A DNA stretch of 11,278 nt, from positions 1-11,278 of the forward strand of contig CADBLN010000103.1 of the NCBI GenBank assembly GCA_902795525.1. Direction: 5' to 3'. Source of the DNA: an uncultured Erysipelotrichaceae bacterium. Lineage in GTDB: Bacteria > Bacillota_I > Bacilli_A > Erysipelotrichales > Erysipelotrichaceae. This document shows positions 1 through 7,953 of the stretch, piece after piece (the stretch's first letter is position 1; each line of letters opens with the position of its first letter). The notes under the pieces are model-generated. The model made no database searches. It worked only from the letters and a program-made list of their open reading frames with translations, and was not told the origin of the DNA. The translations under genes were made by a program, and so were the position numbers.

Positions 1-875
1 AAATTCTTTTAAGAGTTTCAGGTCTTTCTAAATCTACGTATTCTTATTATCATTCAGATAAACATATAGAGGCTGATAAAAGAAGAATAGAAGAAGATGA
101 AAGATTATTAAGCATCATCAAACCAATATTTGAATATCATAAAAGCAGATATGGTTATAGACGCATTATCTTAGCTTTAAAAGATAAATTAGCTGGTATA
201 AATCATAAAAGAATTCAAAGAATAATGTCTTCTAATAATCTTTTAGGTAAGCAGCCTAAAAATAAATATCATTCTTACAAAGGTGACAACGGAGAATCTA
301 AAGAAAATCTCTTATTACATAAAGAAGTTATAAACAATAAATCAACTTACATAAGAGACTTTAATACTACTAAACCTAATGAGAAATGGACTACTGATGT
401 ATCTGAATTCAAAGTACCAGAAGGTAAATTATATCTATCACCAATAATGGATATACATGATGGTTCAATTATTGCCTATGATATCTCTATTAATCCAGAC
501 TTTAATCAGACCAAAAGAATGATAGACAAAGCTTTTAAAGAAAATCCTAATCTAGAAGGACTGATATTCCATTCAGATCAAGGCTGGCAATATCAGATGA
601 AACCTTATCAGAAGTGGTTAAAAGATAAAGGGATACTACAGTCTTTCTCAAGAAAAGGTAACTGTATGGATAATTCTTTAATGGAGAACTTCTTTGGGAT
701 AATGAAAAATGAAATGTATTATGGCTATGAATATAAATCATTAGAAGATCTTAGAAAAGCAATGGAAGAATACATTACTTACTACAATACAGAAAGAATA
801 AACATCAAAAGAAAAGGACTATCACCTTTACAATTTAGACAACAGTCCTTATCTCAATTACAATTAAATTATTAA
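1..875 (+). CDS. IS3-family transposase OrfB, 5' truncated by the window
   Basis: This is the catalytic (integrase-like) subunit of an IS3-type transposase, normally made as an OrfAB fusion by programmed -1 frameshifting upstream. The frame is open from the window edge (first whole codon at 3), so the ATG at 225 is internal and 290 residues are visible. An HTH_21-type segment with YGYRR lies near residues 50-55. The rve/DDE core follows: first Asp in KWTTD (codon 396-398), second Asp in FHSDQG (codon 576-578), and Glu in SLMENFFG (codon 684-686). The last two are separated by exactly 35 residues, the D-D(35)E spacing of IS3. The C-terminal YNTERIN and GLSPLQFR motifs are also typical. No frameshift or stop interrupts the visible part. 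Confidence 0.93.
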   Translation, partial: ILLRVSGLSKSTYSYYHSDKHIEADKRRIEEDERLLSIIKPIFEYHKSRYGYRRIILALKDKLAGINHKRIQRIMSSNNLLGKQPKNKYHSYKGDNGESKENLLLHKEVINNKSTYIRDFNTTKPNEKWTTDVSEFKVPEGKLYLSPIMDIHDGSIIAYDISINPDFNQTKRMIDKAFKENPNLEGLIFHSDQGWQYQMKPYQKWLKDKGILQSFSRKGNCMDNSLMENFFGIMKNEMYYGYEYKSLEDLRKAMEEYITYYNTERINIKRKGLSPLQFRQQSLSQLQLNY

Positions 876-899
876 GTCCAACTTTGTGGGGTCACCACA
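876..899. repeat. Right terminal inverted repeat of the IS3-family element
   Basis: The segment starts directly after the transposase stop and runs GTCCAACTTTGTGGGG to a terminal CACCACA. Read inward from the tip it begins TG and contains an AAAGTTGGAC block like the ends of IS150-type elements. It holds a short self-complementary stretch (TGTGG at 885-889, CCACA at 895-899). The exact boundary is inferred because the left repeat is not visible. Confidence 0.65.
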
Positions 900-913
900 T
901 AACGTGAGCTATT

Positions 914-1315
914 TTAAACATTATTTTTAGTGTCACTAAACACTACATATTTTTGATAAAGAAATTCGGTAATGAAATTTATTATCATTGTAACTGCCAA
1001 TACCAAGTATTCATTCCATCCAATCTTTGTTAGTTCGTTTCCCCACCACGTTGATGATGGAGTAAACACCAGGTAATATATTGCTACTAAAAACATAGAC
1101 TTAGAAACATTACTGCTGCTTTTAAAAGTATATTTTCGGTTAAAGGTAAAATTCCATAATACACTTAAGATCAAAGCTGTTAGATAGCTTGGCCAGTATG
1201 GTAAATGCAGTACCTCTTTAAATAATGAGAAACCACCAACTTGAATTATGCCAGCACTTGCGGCTATTAAACCATATTTGACTACTTGTATTAATTGCCT
1301 TTTTTTGTTATTCAT
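914..1315 (-). CDS. GtrA-family small membrane protein
   Basis: The 133-residue length and pattern are those of the GtrA family (PF04138). Members are four-helix inner-membrane proteins, often implicated in moving lipid-linked sugars across the membrane for glycosylation of cell-surface polymers. Four hydrophobic segments are visible at about residues 11-31, 42-58, 73-90 and 102-119. The family's repeated motif follows helices 2 and 4: NFTFNRKYTF (55-64) and NFITEFLYQKYVVF (113-126). The start overlaps the trxB end by 8 bases and has no clear Shine-Dalgarno sequence, so translation is probably coupled to trxB. It is the last gene of the operon, and no glycosyltransferase that would reveal its substrate is nearby. 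The 14 bases between its stop and the IS contain no recognisable terminator. Confidence 0.85.
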   Translation of the reverse strand: MNNKKRQLIQVVKYGLIAASAGIIQVGGFSLFKEVLHLPYWPSYLTALILSVLWNFTFNRKYTFKSSSNVSKSMFLVAIYYLVFTPSSTWWGNELTKIGWNEYLVLAVTMIINFITEFLYQKYVVFSDTKNNV

Positions 1316-2228
1316 TCAATAATCTTGCAACACTATTAGCAGCAATTGCACCATCATTTGTTGCAGTAACAACTTGTCTTAAATCCTTAACCACAACATC
1401 GCCAGCACCATAGATTCCTTTGACCTTAGTAGCCATGTTCTCATCCACAATCATATAACCAGCTTCATTTAAAACACCTAAGTTCTTTAAGAAATCTGTT
1501 GCTGGATCTGCCCCAATATATGGGAATATGCCTGAACATTCTAAGGTTGTTAATTCATTTGTCTCAACATTTCTAACAACCAGTCCGGCTACTTTTCCAT
1601 CTTCCACAACTAATTCATGTGGTAAATGCTTATGAACAATATTAATCTTTGGATTAGATTTAACTTTCTCAACAGTTTTAGCTTCTGCCCTAAATTCATC
1701 TCTTCTGATGACAATATTAACTTGGTCAACAAGCTGAGTTAGATATAAAGATTCCTCTAATGCACTGTTGCCTCCACCAATAACAGTTACTTTTTTTCCT
1801 TTATAGAAAGCACCATCGCATACAGCACAATAAGAAACACCTCTTCCAGTAAATTGGTCAGCATTAGGAACATCTAACAATCTTTCCTTTGTTCCTGTTG
1901 CGACAATTACAGCCTTACAAGTGAATTGTTGACCATCTTCAAGTTTGATTAGTTTGCTTTCACCTAAATCTTCAACATCAACAACCTTACCAAAGTTTAG
2001 CTCTGCTCCAAACTCTTGGCCATGTTCCATCATCTGCATCGCCAAATCTACACCAGAAATCTTTTTGATTCCTGGATAATTCTCAATTTCATAAGTCTTG
2101 GTTAGCTTTCCGCCTGGAGTTTCACCCTCTAAAATCATTGTTTTAAGGTTAGCTCTACTTGCATATATTGCTGCTGTTAATCCAGCAGGTCCACATCCGA
2201 TAATTATTACATCATATTGTATGTCCAT
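1308..2228 (-). CDS. trxB: Thioredoxin reductase (flavoprotein, low-Mr type)
   Basis: This cytosolic FAD enzyme passes electrons from NADPH to thioredoxin. At 306 residues it has the usual length of bacterial TrxB. Visible in order: N-terminal FAD-binding GCGPAG (11-16); redox-active CAVC at 134-137 followed by Asp138; NADPH-domain GGGNSALEE (151-159) with IRRDEFRA (174-181) in the place of the usual HRRxxxRA; and the C-terminal FAD motif GIYGAGD (271-277) followed by RQVVTA. The last Arg-containing motif favours NADPH, although the first His is replaced. It overlaps the fused lgt gene by 22 bases, with its own strong ribosome binding site inside that gene. trxB near hprK and lgt is a recurrent Bacillota neighbourhood. 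A ferredoxin/flavodoxin reductase is less likely because the CxxC is present. Confidence 0.95.
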   Translation of the reverse strand: MDIQYDVIIIGCGPAGLTAAIYASRANLKTMILEGETPGGKLTKTYEIENYPGIKKISGVDLAMQMMEHGQEFGAELNFGKVVDVEDLGESKLIKLEDGQQFTCKAVIVATGTKERLLDVPNADQFTGRGVSYCAVCDGAFYKGKKVTVIGGGNSALEESLYLTQLVDQVNIVIRRDEFRAEAKTVEKVKSNPKINIVHKHLPHELVVEDGKVAGLVVRNVETNELTTLECSGIFPYIGADPATDFLKNLGVLNEAGYMIVDENMATKVKGIYGAGDVVVKDLRQVVTATNDGAIAANSVARLLNE

Positions 2229-3661
2229 TCATGTTCCTCCTTTAATACCTCTTTGAGTTCAATCATATCTTCGATTATTTGATTAGGTTTACTATCAATT
2301 AGCTCTTGTCTTTTTAATTCATCTGAAACATAAGCTATCGCATATACACCAGCATTCCTTGCACACTCAATGTCGCTACCACTATCACCAACATAGATAC
2401 AATTATCCATGCTGTGACCTAGTGCTTGGTAAGCCTTAACCAGTGTTTCCTTATCTGGTTTTGGTTTTTCAACCTTATCTACACCAACAATGGTATCAAA
2501 GTAGTCCTCCAATTTACAAATACTTAGCCCACGTAAACAGGTTTCCGTCTGTTTACTGCTGGCAATTCCCATCTTATAGCCTTCATTTTTCAAATACTCT
2601 AATAGTTCAGGAACATTGTTAATTGGTTTAATCATTCCCTCATCGTGCATTCTTCTATTTACAACTCTATATTCCTCAACCAGCATATCCGTATCTAACT
2701 CAGGTGCATACTTCTTAAAACTTTCCCATAAAGTTGGCCCTAAAAATGACACTTTGTCTTCTTCGGTTAACACTAACTCAGGTTTGTGCTTTTTAAATAC
2801 TTCCACAAATGAATTGATTATGGTATCAGCTGTATCTAAAACGGTCCCATCTAAGTCAAAAATCACAGCTGGTTTCTTTTTCTTTCTCAGTTTATTGAAA
2901 GCGCCTAATAAACCTAACAAACCAATTAAAGCCATCACAAATCCCGTGACTTGAGCCATTTTTAAATTACCTATCATTAAACTATCAGTACGGAAATGTT
3001 CAATCAAAATTCTTATAGATCCATACCATGCTAAATAACTATATGCCCCATTTCCTCTTTGTTTTTTATAGTGTTTCTTTAAGAATCTAATCAAGAACCA
3101 ACCCGCAATGCATAGGACACTTTCAAAGAAAAACATTGGCATCCTATATGCACCATCAATATACATTCCTTCTTTAATAAAACCTAGTATGCCATTAAAA
3201 AAGTTTTCATTAACAACTGGTCCATAGCACTCACCATTAACAAAGTTTCCCCATCTGCCTATTGCTTGTCCCCACAAAACATTTGGCAAAACAAGGTCAA
3301 CTATGTGCAGGGTAGAATAGTTGTGCTTTTTGGCATAAAAGTAACAGAAAATAACTCCACCAACTACTCCACCTTGAATCGCAAGACCACCATTCCATAT
3401 TTGGATGATTCTAATGGGATCCTGTAAGTAATATGATAAATCGCTAAACAAGACATACCAAATTCGTGCACCAATAACTCCACATGTCAAAGCTCCAACA
3501 AACAAGTCATCTACAACATCATTTTGATATCCTGCTTTTTTCAAATCTTGACCACTGAAATAGTAAGCTATCAATGCTCCAACAATGATTAAAAAGGCAT
3601 ACCATCTAATTTCGATAGAGCCAAAGCTTATTAATACTTCTCTGCTAGGAAACAACTGCAT
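2207..3661 (-). CDS. lgt: Lgt prolipoprotein diacylglyceryl transferase fused to a PpaX-like HAD phosphatase
   Basis: This 484-residue frame is much longer than an ordinary Lgt (about 260-290). Residues 1 to about 258 are Lgt, the membrane enzyme that moves diacylglycerol from phosphatidylglycerol to the lipobox cysteine of prolipoproteins. It has several hydrophobic helices and the signature GRWGNFVNGECYG (135-147). The basic linker KLRKKKKP (257-264) follows the last helix. Residues 265 to about 475 are a HAD phosphatase: motif I DLDGT with Asp269 and Asp271, motif II Ser368/Ser369, motif III Lys at 399 or 401, motif IV VGDSGSD (424-430). Bacillus subtilis has hprK-lgt-ppaX as separate genes, so pyrophosphatase (PpaX) is the likely activity; phosphoglycolate phosphatase is the alternative. 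Minus-strand AAGGAGG at 3670-3676 supports the start, which is 1 base after hprK. Lgt and HAD identities are firm; the substrate is inferred. Confidence 0.93.
   Translation of the reverse strand: MQLFPSREVLISFGSIEIRWYAFLIIVGALIAYYFSGQDLKKAGYQNDVVDDLFVGALTCGVIGARIWYVLFSDLSYYLQDPIRIIQIWNGGLAIQGGVVGGVIFCYFYAKKHNYSTLHIVDLVLPNVLWGQAIGRWGNFVNGECYGPVVNENFFNGILGFIKEGMYIDGAYRMPMFFFESVLCIAGWFLIRFLKKHYKKQRGNGAYSYLAWYGSIRILIEHFRTDSLMIGNLKMAQVTGFVMALIGLLGLLGAFNKLRKKKKPAVIFDLDGTVLDTADTIINSFVEVFKKHKPELVLTEEDKVSFLGPTLWESFKKYAPELDTDMLVEEYRVVNRRMHDEGMIKPINNVPELLEYLKNEGYKMGIASSKQTETCLRGLSICKLEDYFDTIVGVDKVEKPKPDKETLVKAYQALGHSMDNCIYVGDSGSDIECARNAGVYAIAYVSDELKRQELIDSKPNQIIEDMIELKEVLKEEHEWTYNMM
2236..2243 (-). promoter_or_regulatory. 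Ribosome binding site of trxB
   Basis: On the minus strand this reads AAAGGAGG, 7 bases before the ATG at 2228. It chooses that ATG over an out-of-frame ATG four bases earlier (2232). It lies inside the 3' end of the lgt-phosphatase gene, so trxB can be initiated independently of upstream translation. Confidence 0.8.
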
Positions 3662-3662
3662 T

Positions 3663-4592
3663 CTATTTTCCTCCTTGTTGGTTGATTAAGCCAATCAGCT
3701 TATCATGAAATTCTTTAGCACTGTCTTTACCGTCTGCTTTCATAATTACATGAGTCATTGCAGCTTCAATGATAACCGCAATTGAACGTCCTTCTCTAAG
3801 TGGCAATTCAATCTTAGGCAAATCGATGCCAAATATGGTTTCAACCATTTGGTTATCCAAACCTAGACGGTCATATTCATCCTCATTGTTTTGATGTTTT
3901 AAATTAATTACACACTCAACTTCGGTTCTATCTTTAGTAGACATATAACCAAACATAGTTTCAATATTTAAAACACCTACTCCTCTAAGTTCTAACATGT
4001 TTCTCAATACTTCAGGAGCCTCACCAAAAATCCTGTTGTGAGCTCTAAACACATCAACCCTATCATCCGCAACTAAAACATGCCCTCTTCTAATCAATTC
4101 TAGAGCAATTTCACTCTTACCAACCGCACTTTCTCCAGTTATTAAGACACCATGCCCATATACTTCCAGTAAAACACCATGCAATGTTTCTACTTCCGCA
4201 AAGTACTCTTCCAAATAGTTTAATATTTCAACTATTAAAGAATTGGTATGAGCGAATGATTGGAATACAGGAAAGTTCTTTCTATAAGCGATGTTAAATA
4301 AAACCTCAGGACAAGGTAAATCACGCGAAATTAGAATCATTGGTACTTTTTCATGAGTAAGAAAATCAAATACCTTTTCTTGTTCCTCAACACCCATGTT
4401 GTTTATATAGTGAATTTCCTTTTCACCAAGAACCACAATTCTACTAGAAGGCTCTTTAAAATAACCTGATAGTTCTAATCCAGGCCTGTTCACATTGTTA
4501 TCCATGATTTTTCTATTTAAAGAATCATCATCTCCAACAATTTGGCGATACTTAAAATACTCTAACAAATCCCTTACATATATATCTTTCAT
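3663..4592 (-). CDS. hprK: HPr kinase/phosphorylase
   Basis: This bifunctional cytosolic enzyme phosphorylates Ser46 of the PTS protein HPr and removes the phosphate by phosphorolysis, releasing pyrophosphate. It is the sensor of carbon catabolite repression in Bacillota. The 309-residue length is normal. The N-terminal HprK domain covers about residues 1-130. The kinase domain has LHG with His138, Walker A GESAVGKS (153-160), the acidic pair ADD (175-177), the family signature ELRGVGVLNIE (201-211), and a C-terminal PLREGRS (264-270) corresponding to the usual PxRPGRN loop. The start overlaps the uvrA stop by 4 bases (ATGA), with a G-rich stretch just upstream. It lies directly before the lgt-phosphatase fusion, whose phosphatase half could remove the pyrophosphate that HprK makes. 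Confidence 0.97.
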   Translation of the reverse strand: MKDIYVRDLLEYFKYRQIVGDDDSLNRKIMDNNVNRPGLELSGYFKEPSSRIVVLGEKEIHYINNMGVEEQEKVFDFLTHEKVPMILISRDLPCPEVLFNIAYRKNFPVFQSFAHTNSLIVEILNYLEEYFAEVETLHGVLLEVYGHGVLITGESAVGKSEIALELIRRGHVLVADDRVDVFRAHNRIFGEAPEVLRNMLELRGVGVLNIETMFGYMSTKDRTEVECVINLKHQNNEDEYDRLGLDNQMVETIFGIDLPKIELPLREGRSIAVIIEAAMTHVIMKADGKDSAKEFHDKLIGLINQQGGK

Positions 4593-7417
4593 TTTCTTGC
4601 CCCCAATACTTTTTTCAAATACTGTCCCGTGTAACTCTTATCGACTTTTGATACTTCTTCTGGCGTTCCGGTTGCCACAACTGTGCCACCTTCATCACCG
4701 CCTTCAGGTCCTAAGTCAATTATATAATCAGCATTCTTAATTACATCTAAGTTATGCTCAATTACTAAAACTGTATCTCCGTGATCGACAATTCTTTGTA
4801 AGACTTTTAATAATTTATCCACATCATAACTATGCAAACCAGTAGTTGGCTCATCAAGAATAAATAGGGTCTTGCCAGTTGCTTTTCTTTGAAGTTCACT
4901 CGCAAGCTTAACCCTTTGAGCTTCACCACCAGAAATTGATGGAGCTGGTTGTCCTAATTTCAGATATCCCAAACCAACATCAATTAAGGTTTGAAGCTTG
5001 TTATTTATCTTTGGAACAGATGAGAAAAATTCCAATGCTTCATCACCTGTCATCTCTAAAACATCATAAATATTCTTTCCTTTGAAATGTACTTGTAAAG
5101 TCTCATCGTTATATCTAGTACCATGGCACTCTTCACAAGGAACATATACATCTGGCAAAAAGTTCATCGAAATTCTTTTTACACCATCACCTTGGCAGGC
5201 TTCACATCTGCCACCTGGAACATTGAAAGAGAATCTCCCCTTATCATAACCTCTTAACTTTGCATCAGGGGTTTGAGCATATAAGTCTCTAATGTCATCA
5301 AATACACTGGTGTAGGTTGCTGGATTGCTTCTTGGAGTCCGGCCAATTGGATTTTGGTCAATGATGATTATCTTATCCAATTCTTCCATGCCAACAATCT
5401 TTTTAACCTTTCCAGGTTTTACTTTTTGTCTTCCCAAAGCTTTTAAAACACTCTTTCCAAGTATTTCATTAACTAATGTACTTTTCCCACTGCCACTAAC
5501 TCCTGTAACGCAGATAAAAGTTCCCAATGGTATAGTAACATCAATACCTTTCAAGTTATTTTCACTAGCCCCTTTAATCTTCAATATTTTACCATTCCCC
5601 TTACGTCTTTTCTTTGGAATGGCAATCTCTTTCTTACCCGACAAGTATTGACCGGTTAGACTGTCTTTACACTCTAAAATGCCTTTAGATGGTCCATTAT
5701 AAATGATTTCACCGCCATGAATGCCAGCCATTGGTCCAACATCAACAATCCAATCGCACTCTTTCATGGTTTCTTCATCATGCTCAACAACGATTAAAGT
5801 GTTTCCTAAATCTCTCATTTCTTTCAGAGCTGTTAAAAGCTTAGCATTATCTTTTTGGTGAAGACCAATGCTAGGTTCATCCAAAACATACAAAACACCT
5901 GTTAACTTAGAACCAATTTGGGTAGCAAGTCTTATGCGTTGCGATTCACCACCGCTCAAAGTTCCAGCCATTCTATCAAGTGTTAAATATTCCAAACCGA
6001 CATCTTGTAAGAATTTCAAACGATTATATATTTCCTTGATTACTAAATCGCCTATTTGTTTTTGTGTATCAGTCAATTGCAAGCCTTCGATGAATGTAAT
6101 TGCCTGCTTAATGCTCATTTCAGTCCATTCAATAATATTCTTGCCGCCAACTTGGACACTTAAGGCCATTTCATTTAGTCTTTTACCATGACAAGTAGGA
6201 CAGGTTAAATCCATCATGAAAGAACCATACCATTCCCTGCTCATAGCACTAGTGGTCTCGAAATATCTTCTTTCAATAAGAGTAACGACCCCTTCTATGT
6301 AATCGTTTTTCTTATAAGACATTCCTCCTCTGGTGTTAACTTCGTATTTAATTGGTTCTTTTGAACCATAAAGAATAATGTCCATTTCCTTCTTCGTGAA
6401 ATCTTTTAAAGGCTTATCTAAGTCGATATTGTAATGTTTTAATAGTGCCCGATAATTTTGCCACTCAACATTTTCAGTATCAACAATGTTTTTGTAGTAG
6501 TAAATGCCACCTTCACGTATGGATTTATTAAAATCAGGTATCAATAGATCAATATCAACTTTTTGTTTAAAACCCAAACCATTACAATCATGACAAGCCC
6601 CCAAAGGAGAATTAAAAGAGAATAACCTTGGTTCCAGTTTTGGTACAGAAAAATCACAATATTTACAAGCGTAATTCGTAGAAAAAAGCATTTCTTCATT
6701 GCCGCTTTTCACAACCACCAGTCCTTCTGTTAAGCCTAACGCAACTTCTAAAGAGTCGTGGATTCTAGAACGATTTTCTTCTTTCTTGACCATCCTATCC
6801 ACAACAACATTGATGTCATGCTTAAAATTCTTATCCAGATTGATTTCGTCTTCCAACAACAATAATTCGCCATCAACCTCAGCCCTAATAAAGCCATCTT
6901 TTCTTAATTTATCCAATAAATCTTTATGACTGCCTTTTTTTTGTTTAACCACGGGAGCCATGATTATGATTCTTGAATCATCTGGCAAAGACATAACCTG
7001 TTCAATCATTTGCTTAACAGTTTGAGCAGTAATTGGAACATGATGGGTTGGACAATAAGGAACCCCAATTCTTGCATATAAAAGTCTGAGATAATCATAA
7101 ATCTCAGTAATTGTACCTACGGTACTTCTTGGATTATTGTTAGTGGATTTTTGATCTATCGCAATTGAAGGAGATAAACCTTCAATACTATCAACATCAG
7201 GCTTATCAACATTTCCTAAAAACTGTCTGGCATATGTTGACAATGATTCCACATATCTTCTTTGGCCTTCAGCATAAATGGTGTCAAAAGCTAAAGATGT
7301 CTTACCACTACCACTTAAGCCAGTCATTACAATAAATTGATTACGGGGTATTTCTAAGGATACATTTTTTAAATTGTTCTCTTTAGCCCCTTTTATTACT
7401 ATTTTTTTCTGTTCCAT
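4589..7417 (-). CDS. uvrA: UvrABC excinuclease subunit A
   Basis: UvrA is the DNA-damage recognition ATPase of nucleotide excision repair; it dimerises and loads UvrB at lesions. The 942 residues match the full-length family. Two ABC modules are visible. The first has Walker A GLSGSGKT (33-40), signature LSGGESQ (487-493) and Walker B with Asp513/Glu514. The second has Walker A GVSGSGKS (639-646), signature ISGGEAQ (828-834) and Asp855/Glu856. Zinc-binding cysteine sets are C251/C254/C275/C278, the pair C406/C409, and C738/C741/C761/C764. No key residue is missing. The start follows the GNAT stop by 9 bases, with minus-strand AAGAGG as a modest ribosome binding site. uvrB, often directly upstream, is not in the window. 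Confidence 0.98.
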   Translation of the reverse strand: MEQKKIVIKGAKENNLKNVSLEIPRNQFIVMTGLSGSGKTSLAFDTIYAEGQRRYVESLSTYARQFLGNVDKPDVDSIEGLSPSIAIDQKSTNNNPRSTVGTITEIYDYLRLLYARIGVPYCPTHHVPITAQTVKQMIEQVMSLPDDSRIIIMAPVVKQKKGSHKDLLDKLRKDGFIRAEVDGELLLLEDEINLDKNFKHDINVVVDRMVKKEENRSRIHDSLEVALGLTEGLVVVKSGNEEMLFSTNYACKYCDFSVPKLEPRLFSFNSPLGACHDCNGLGFKQKVDIDLLIPDFNKSIREGGIYYYKNIVDTENVEWQNYRALLKHYNIDLDKPLKDFTKKEMDIILYGSKEPIKYEVNTRGGMSYKKNDYIEGVVTLIERRYFETTSAMSREWYGSFMMDLTCPTCHGKRLNEMALSVQVGGKNIIEWTEMSIKQAITFIEGLQLTDTQKQIGDLVIKEIYNRLKFLQDVGLEYLTLDRMAGTLSGGESQRIRLATQIGSKLTGVLYVLDEPSIGLHQKDNAKLLTALKEMRDLGNTLIVVEHDEETMKECDWIVDVGPMAGIHGGEIIYNGPSKGILECKDSLTGQYLSGKKEIAIPKKRRKGNGKILKIKGASENNLKGIDVTIPLGTFICVTGVSGSGKSTLVNEILGKSVLKALGRQKVKPGKVKKIVGMEELDKIIIIDQNPIGRTPRSNPATYTSVFDDIRDLYAQTPDAKLRGYDKGRFSFNVPGGRCEACQGDGVKRISMNFLPDVYVPCEECHGTRYNDETLQVHFKGKNIYDVLEMTGDEALEFFSSVPKINNKLQTLIDVGLGYLKLGQPAPSISGGEAQRVKLASELQRKATGKTLFILDEPTTGLHSYDVDKLLKVLQRIVDHGDTVLVIEHNLDVIKNADYIIDLGPEGGDEGGTVVATGTPEEVSKVDKSYTGQYLKKVLGARK

Positions 7418-7426
7418 AATTGCCTC

Positions 7427-7909
7427 TTATCTATCAAGTTGTAGAACATAATCATCCATGACATAACCATTTCCAATATCGCTAACAACTGAATCTATGA
7501 CCTTAAAACCCCAACTTTTGTATAACTCAAAAACAGGATTATTCTTATTAACAGTTAAGTATATGCTTTTACTGTCAGGATATAATTCTAGCACATCCTC
7601 CAACAAAAAACGCCCTAGTCCTAAACCTCTATATTCCTTCTGTAAGTAAAGCTTACTTAAGAATACTCTATCTCCTTCCAAAACACTACCACTATACCCA
7701 ACTAACTTTTCACCCACAAATAAGCCCCTGTAAATATAGCCTTGTTGGTATTGTTGTTTAAAAGCTTTTGTGCTTTGAAGCTTAGACAACATATAATCTA
7801 TTTGTTGTTGTGAAAGTAGATTTTTATATGTCTCATTCCAAATAGTTACAGCAAGTTTTTCTAAAGCATCAAAATCCTCAGTTTTTAATGATTTTACAAA
7901 CTTTTCCAT
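7427..7909 (-). CDS. GNAT-family N-acetyltransferase
   Basis: The product is 160 residues, the size of a single GNAT domain. Acetyl-CoA-binding motif A is seen at about 84-103, with R94-G-L-G-L-G99 forming the pyrophosphate loop. Motif B is NPVFELYKSWGF (124-135). The N-terminal WNETYKNLLSQQQIDYM (24-40) resembles PaiA/YdaF-like GNATs that act on small amines, but the substrate cannot be inferred. It is the first gene of the uvrA-hprK-lgt-trxB operon, nine bases before uvrA. No Shine-Dalgarno sequence precedes the ATG at 7909; the upstream bases are almost pure A/T, so its translation start may be weak. No in-frame ATG alternative lies close downstream. Confidence 0.88.
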   Translation of the reverse strand: MEKFVKSLKTEDFDALEKLAVTIWNETYKNLLSQQQIDYMLSKLQSTKAFKQQYQQGYIYRGLFVGEKLVGYSGSVLEGDRVFLSKLYLQKEYRGLGLGRFLLEDVLELYPDSKSIYLTVNKNNPVFELYKSWGFKVIDSVVSDIGNGYVMDDYVLQLDR

Positions 7910-7944
7910 GTTAATATAATAACATATTAAATACTCTTAAAAAA

Positions 7945-7953
7945 TGTTATAAT
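7945..7953 (+). promoter_or_regulatory. Probable extended -10 promoter of the XpaC-AAA+ cassette
   Basis: TGT followed directly by TATAAT gives an extended -10 (TGnTATAAT). The hexamer 17 bases upstream (TATTAA, 7925-7930) is a poor -35, which extended -10 promoters tolerate. The start would be near 7960, just before the ribosome binding site. The hexamer overlaps the -10 of the opposite promoter within the palindrome TTATAATTATAA (7947-7958). Confidence 0.5.

Larger units (their letters stand above)
1..899 (+). mobile_element. IS3-family insertion sequence, right-hand part
   Basis: The left end, the left terminal repeat and orfA lie outside the window. What is present is most of orfB and the right terminal repeat, which ends with CA at about 899. 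The DDE spacing and the end sequence suggest the IS150-like branch of IS3, but the subgroup is inferred. The transposase frame is open and the catalytic residues are intact, so the copy may still be active. Only 14 bases (900-913) separate the IS end from the stop codon of the convergent GtrA-family gene. A target-site duplication cannot be tested because the other end is missing. Confidence 0.85.

Noticed and set aside
225..875. Transposase starting at the ATG at 225 as a complete short gene
   Set aside because: The frame is open to the window edge and encodes the HTH_21-type YGYRR region upstream, so the ATG is internal and the gene is truncated by the window.
885..899. Stem TGTGG/CCACA as a transcription terminator of the minus-strand operon
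   Set aside because: The stem is only 5 bp, no T-run follows in either direction, and it is part of the IS terminal repeat.
4589..4592. Mycoplasma genetic code (TGA as tryptophan)
   Set aside because: uvrA ends in TGA exactly in a 4-base ATGA overlap with hprK, family lengths are normal, and tryptophans in the window are TGG.
5325..6929. Plus-strand open frames opposite uvrA (also 2616-2954 opposite the lgt fusion and 4495-4740 across the hprK start)
   Set aside because: They are opposite strongly conserved minus-strand genes, lack ribosome binding sites, and their translations have no recognisable features.
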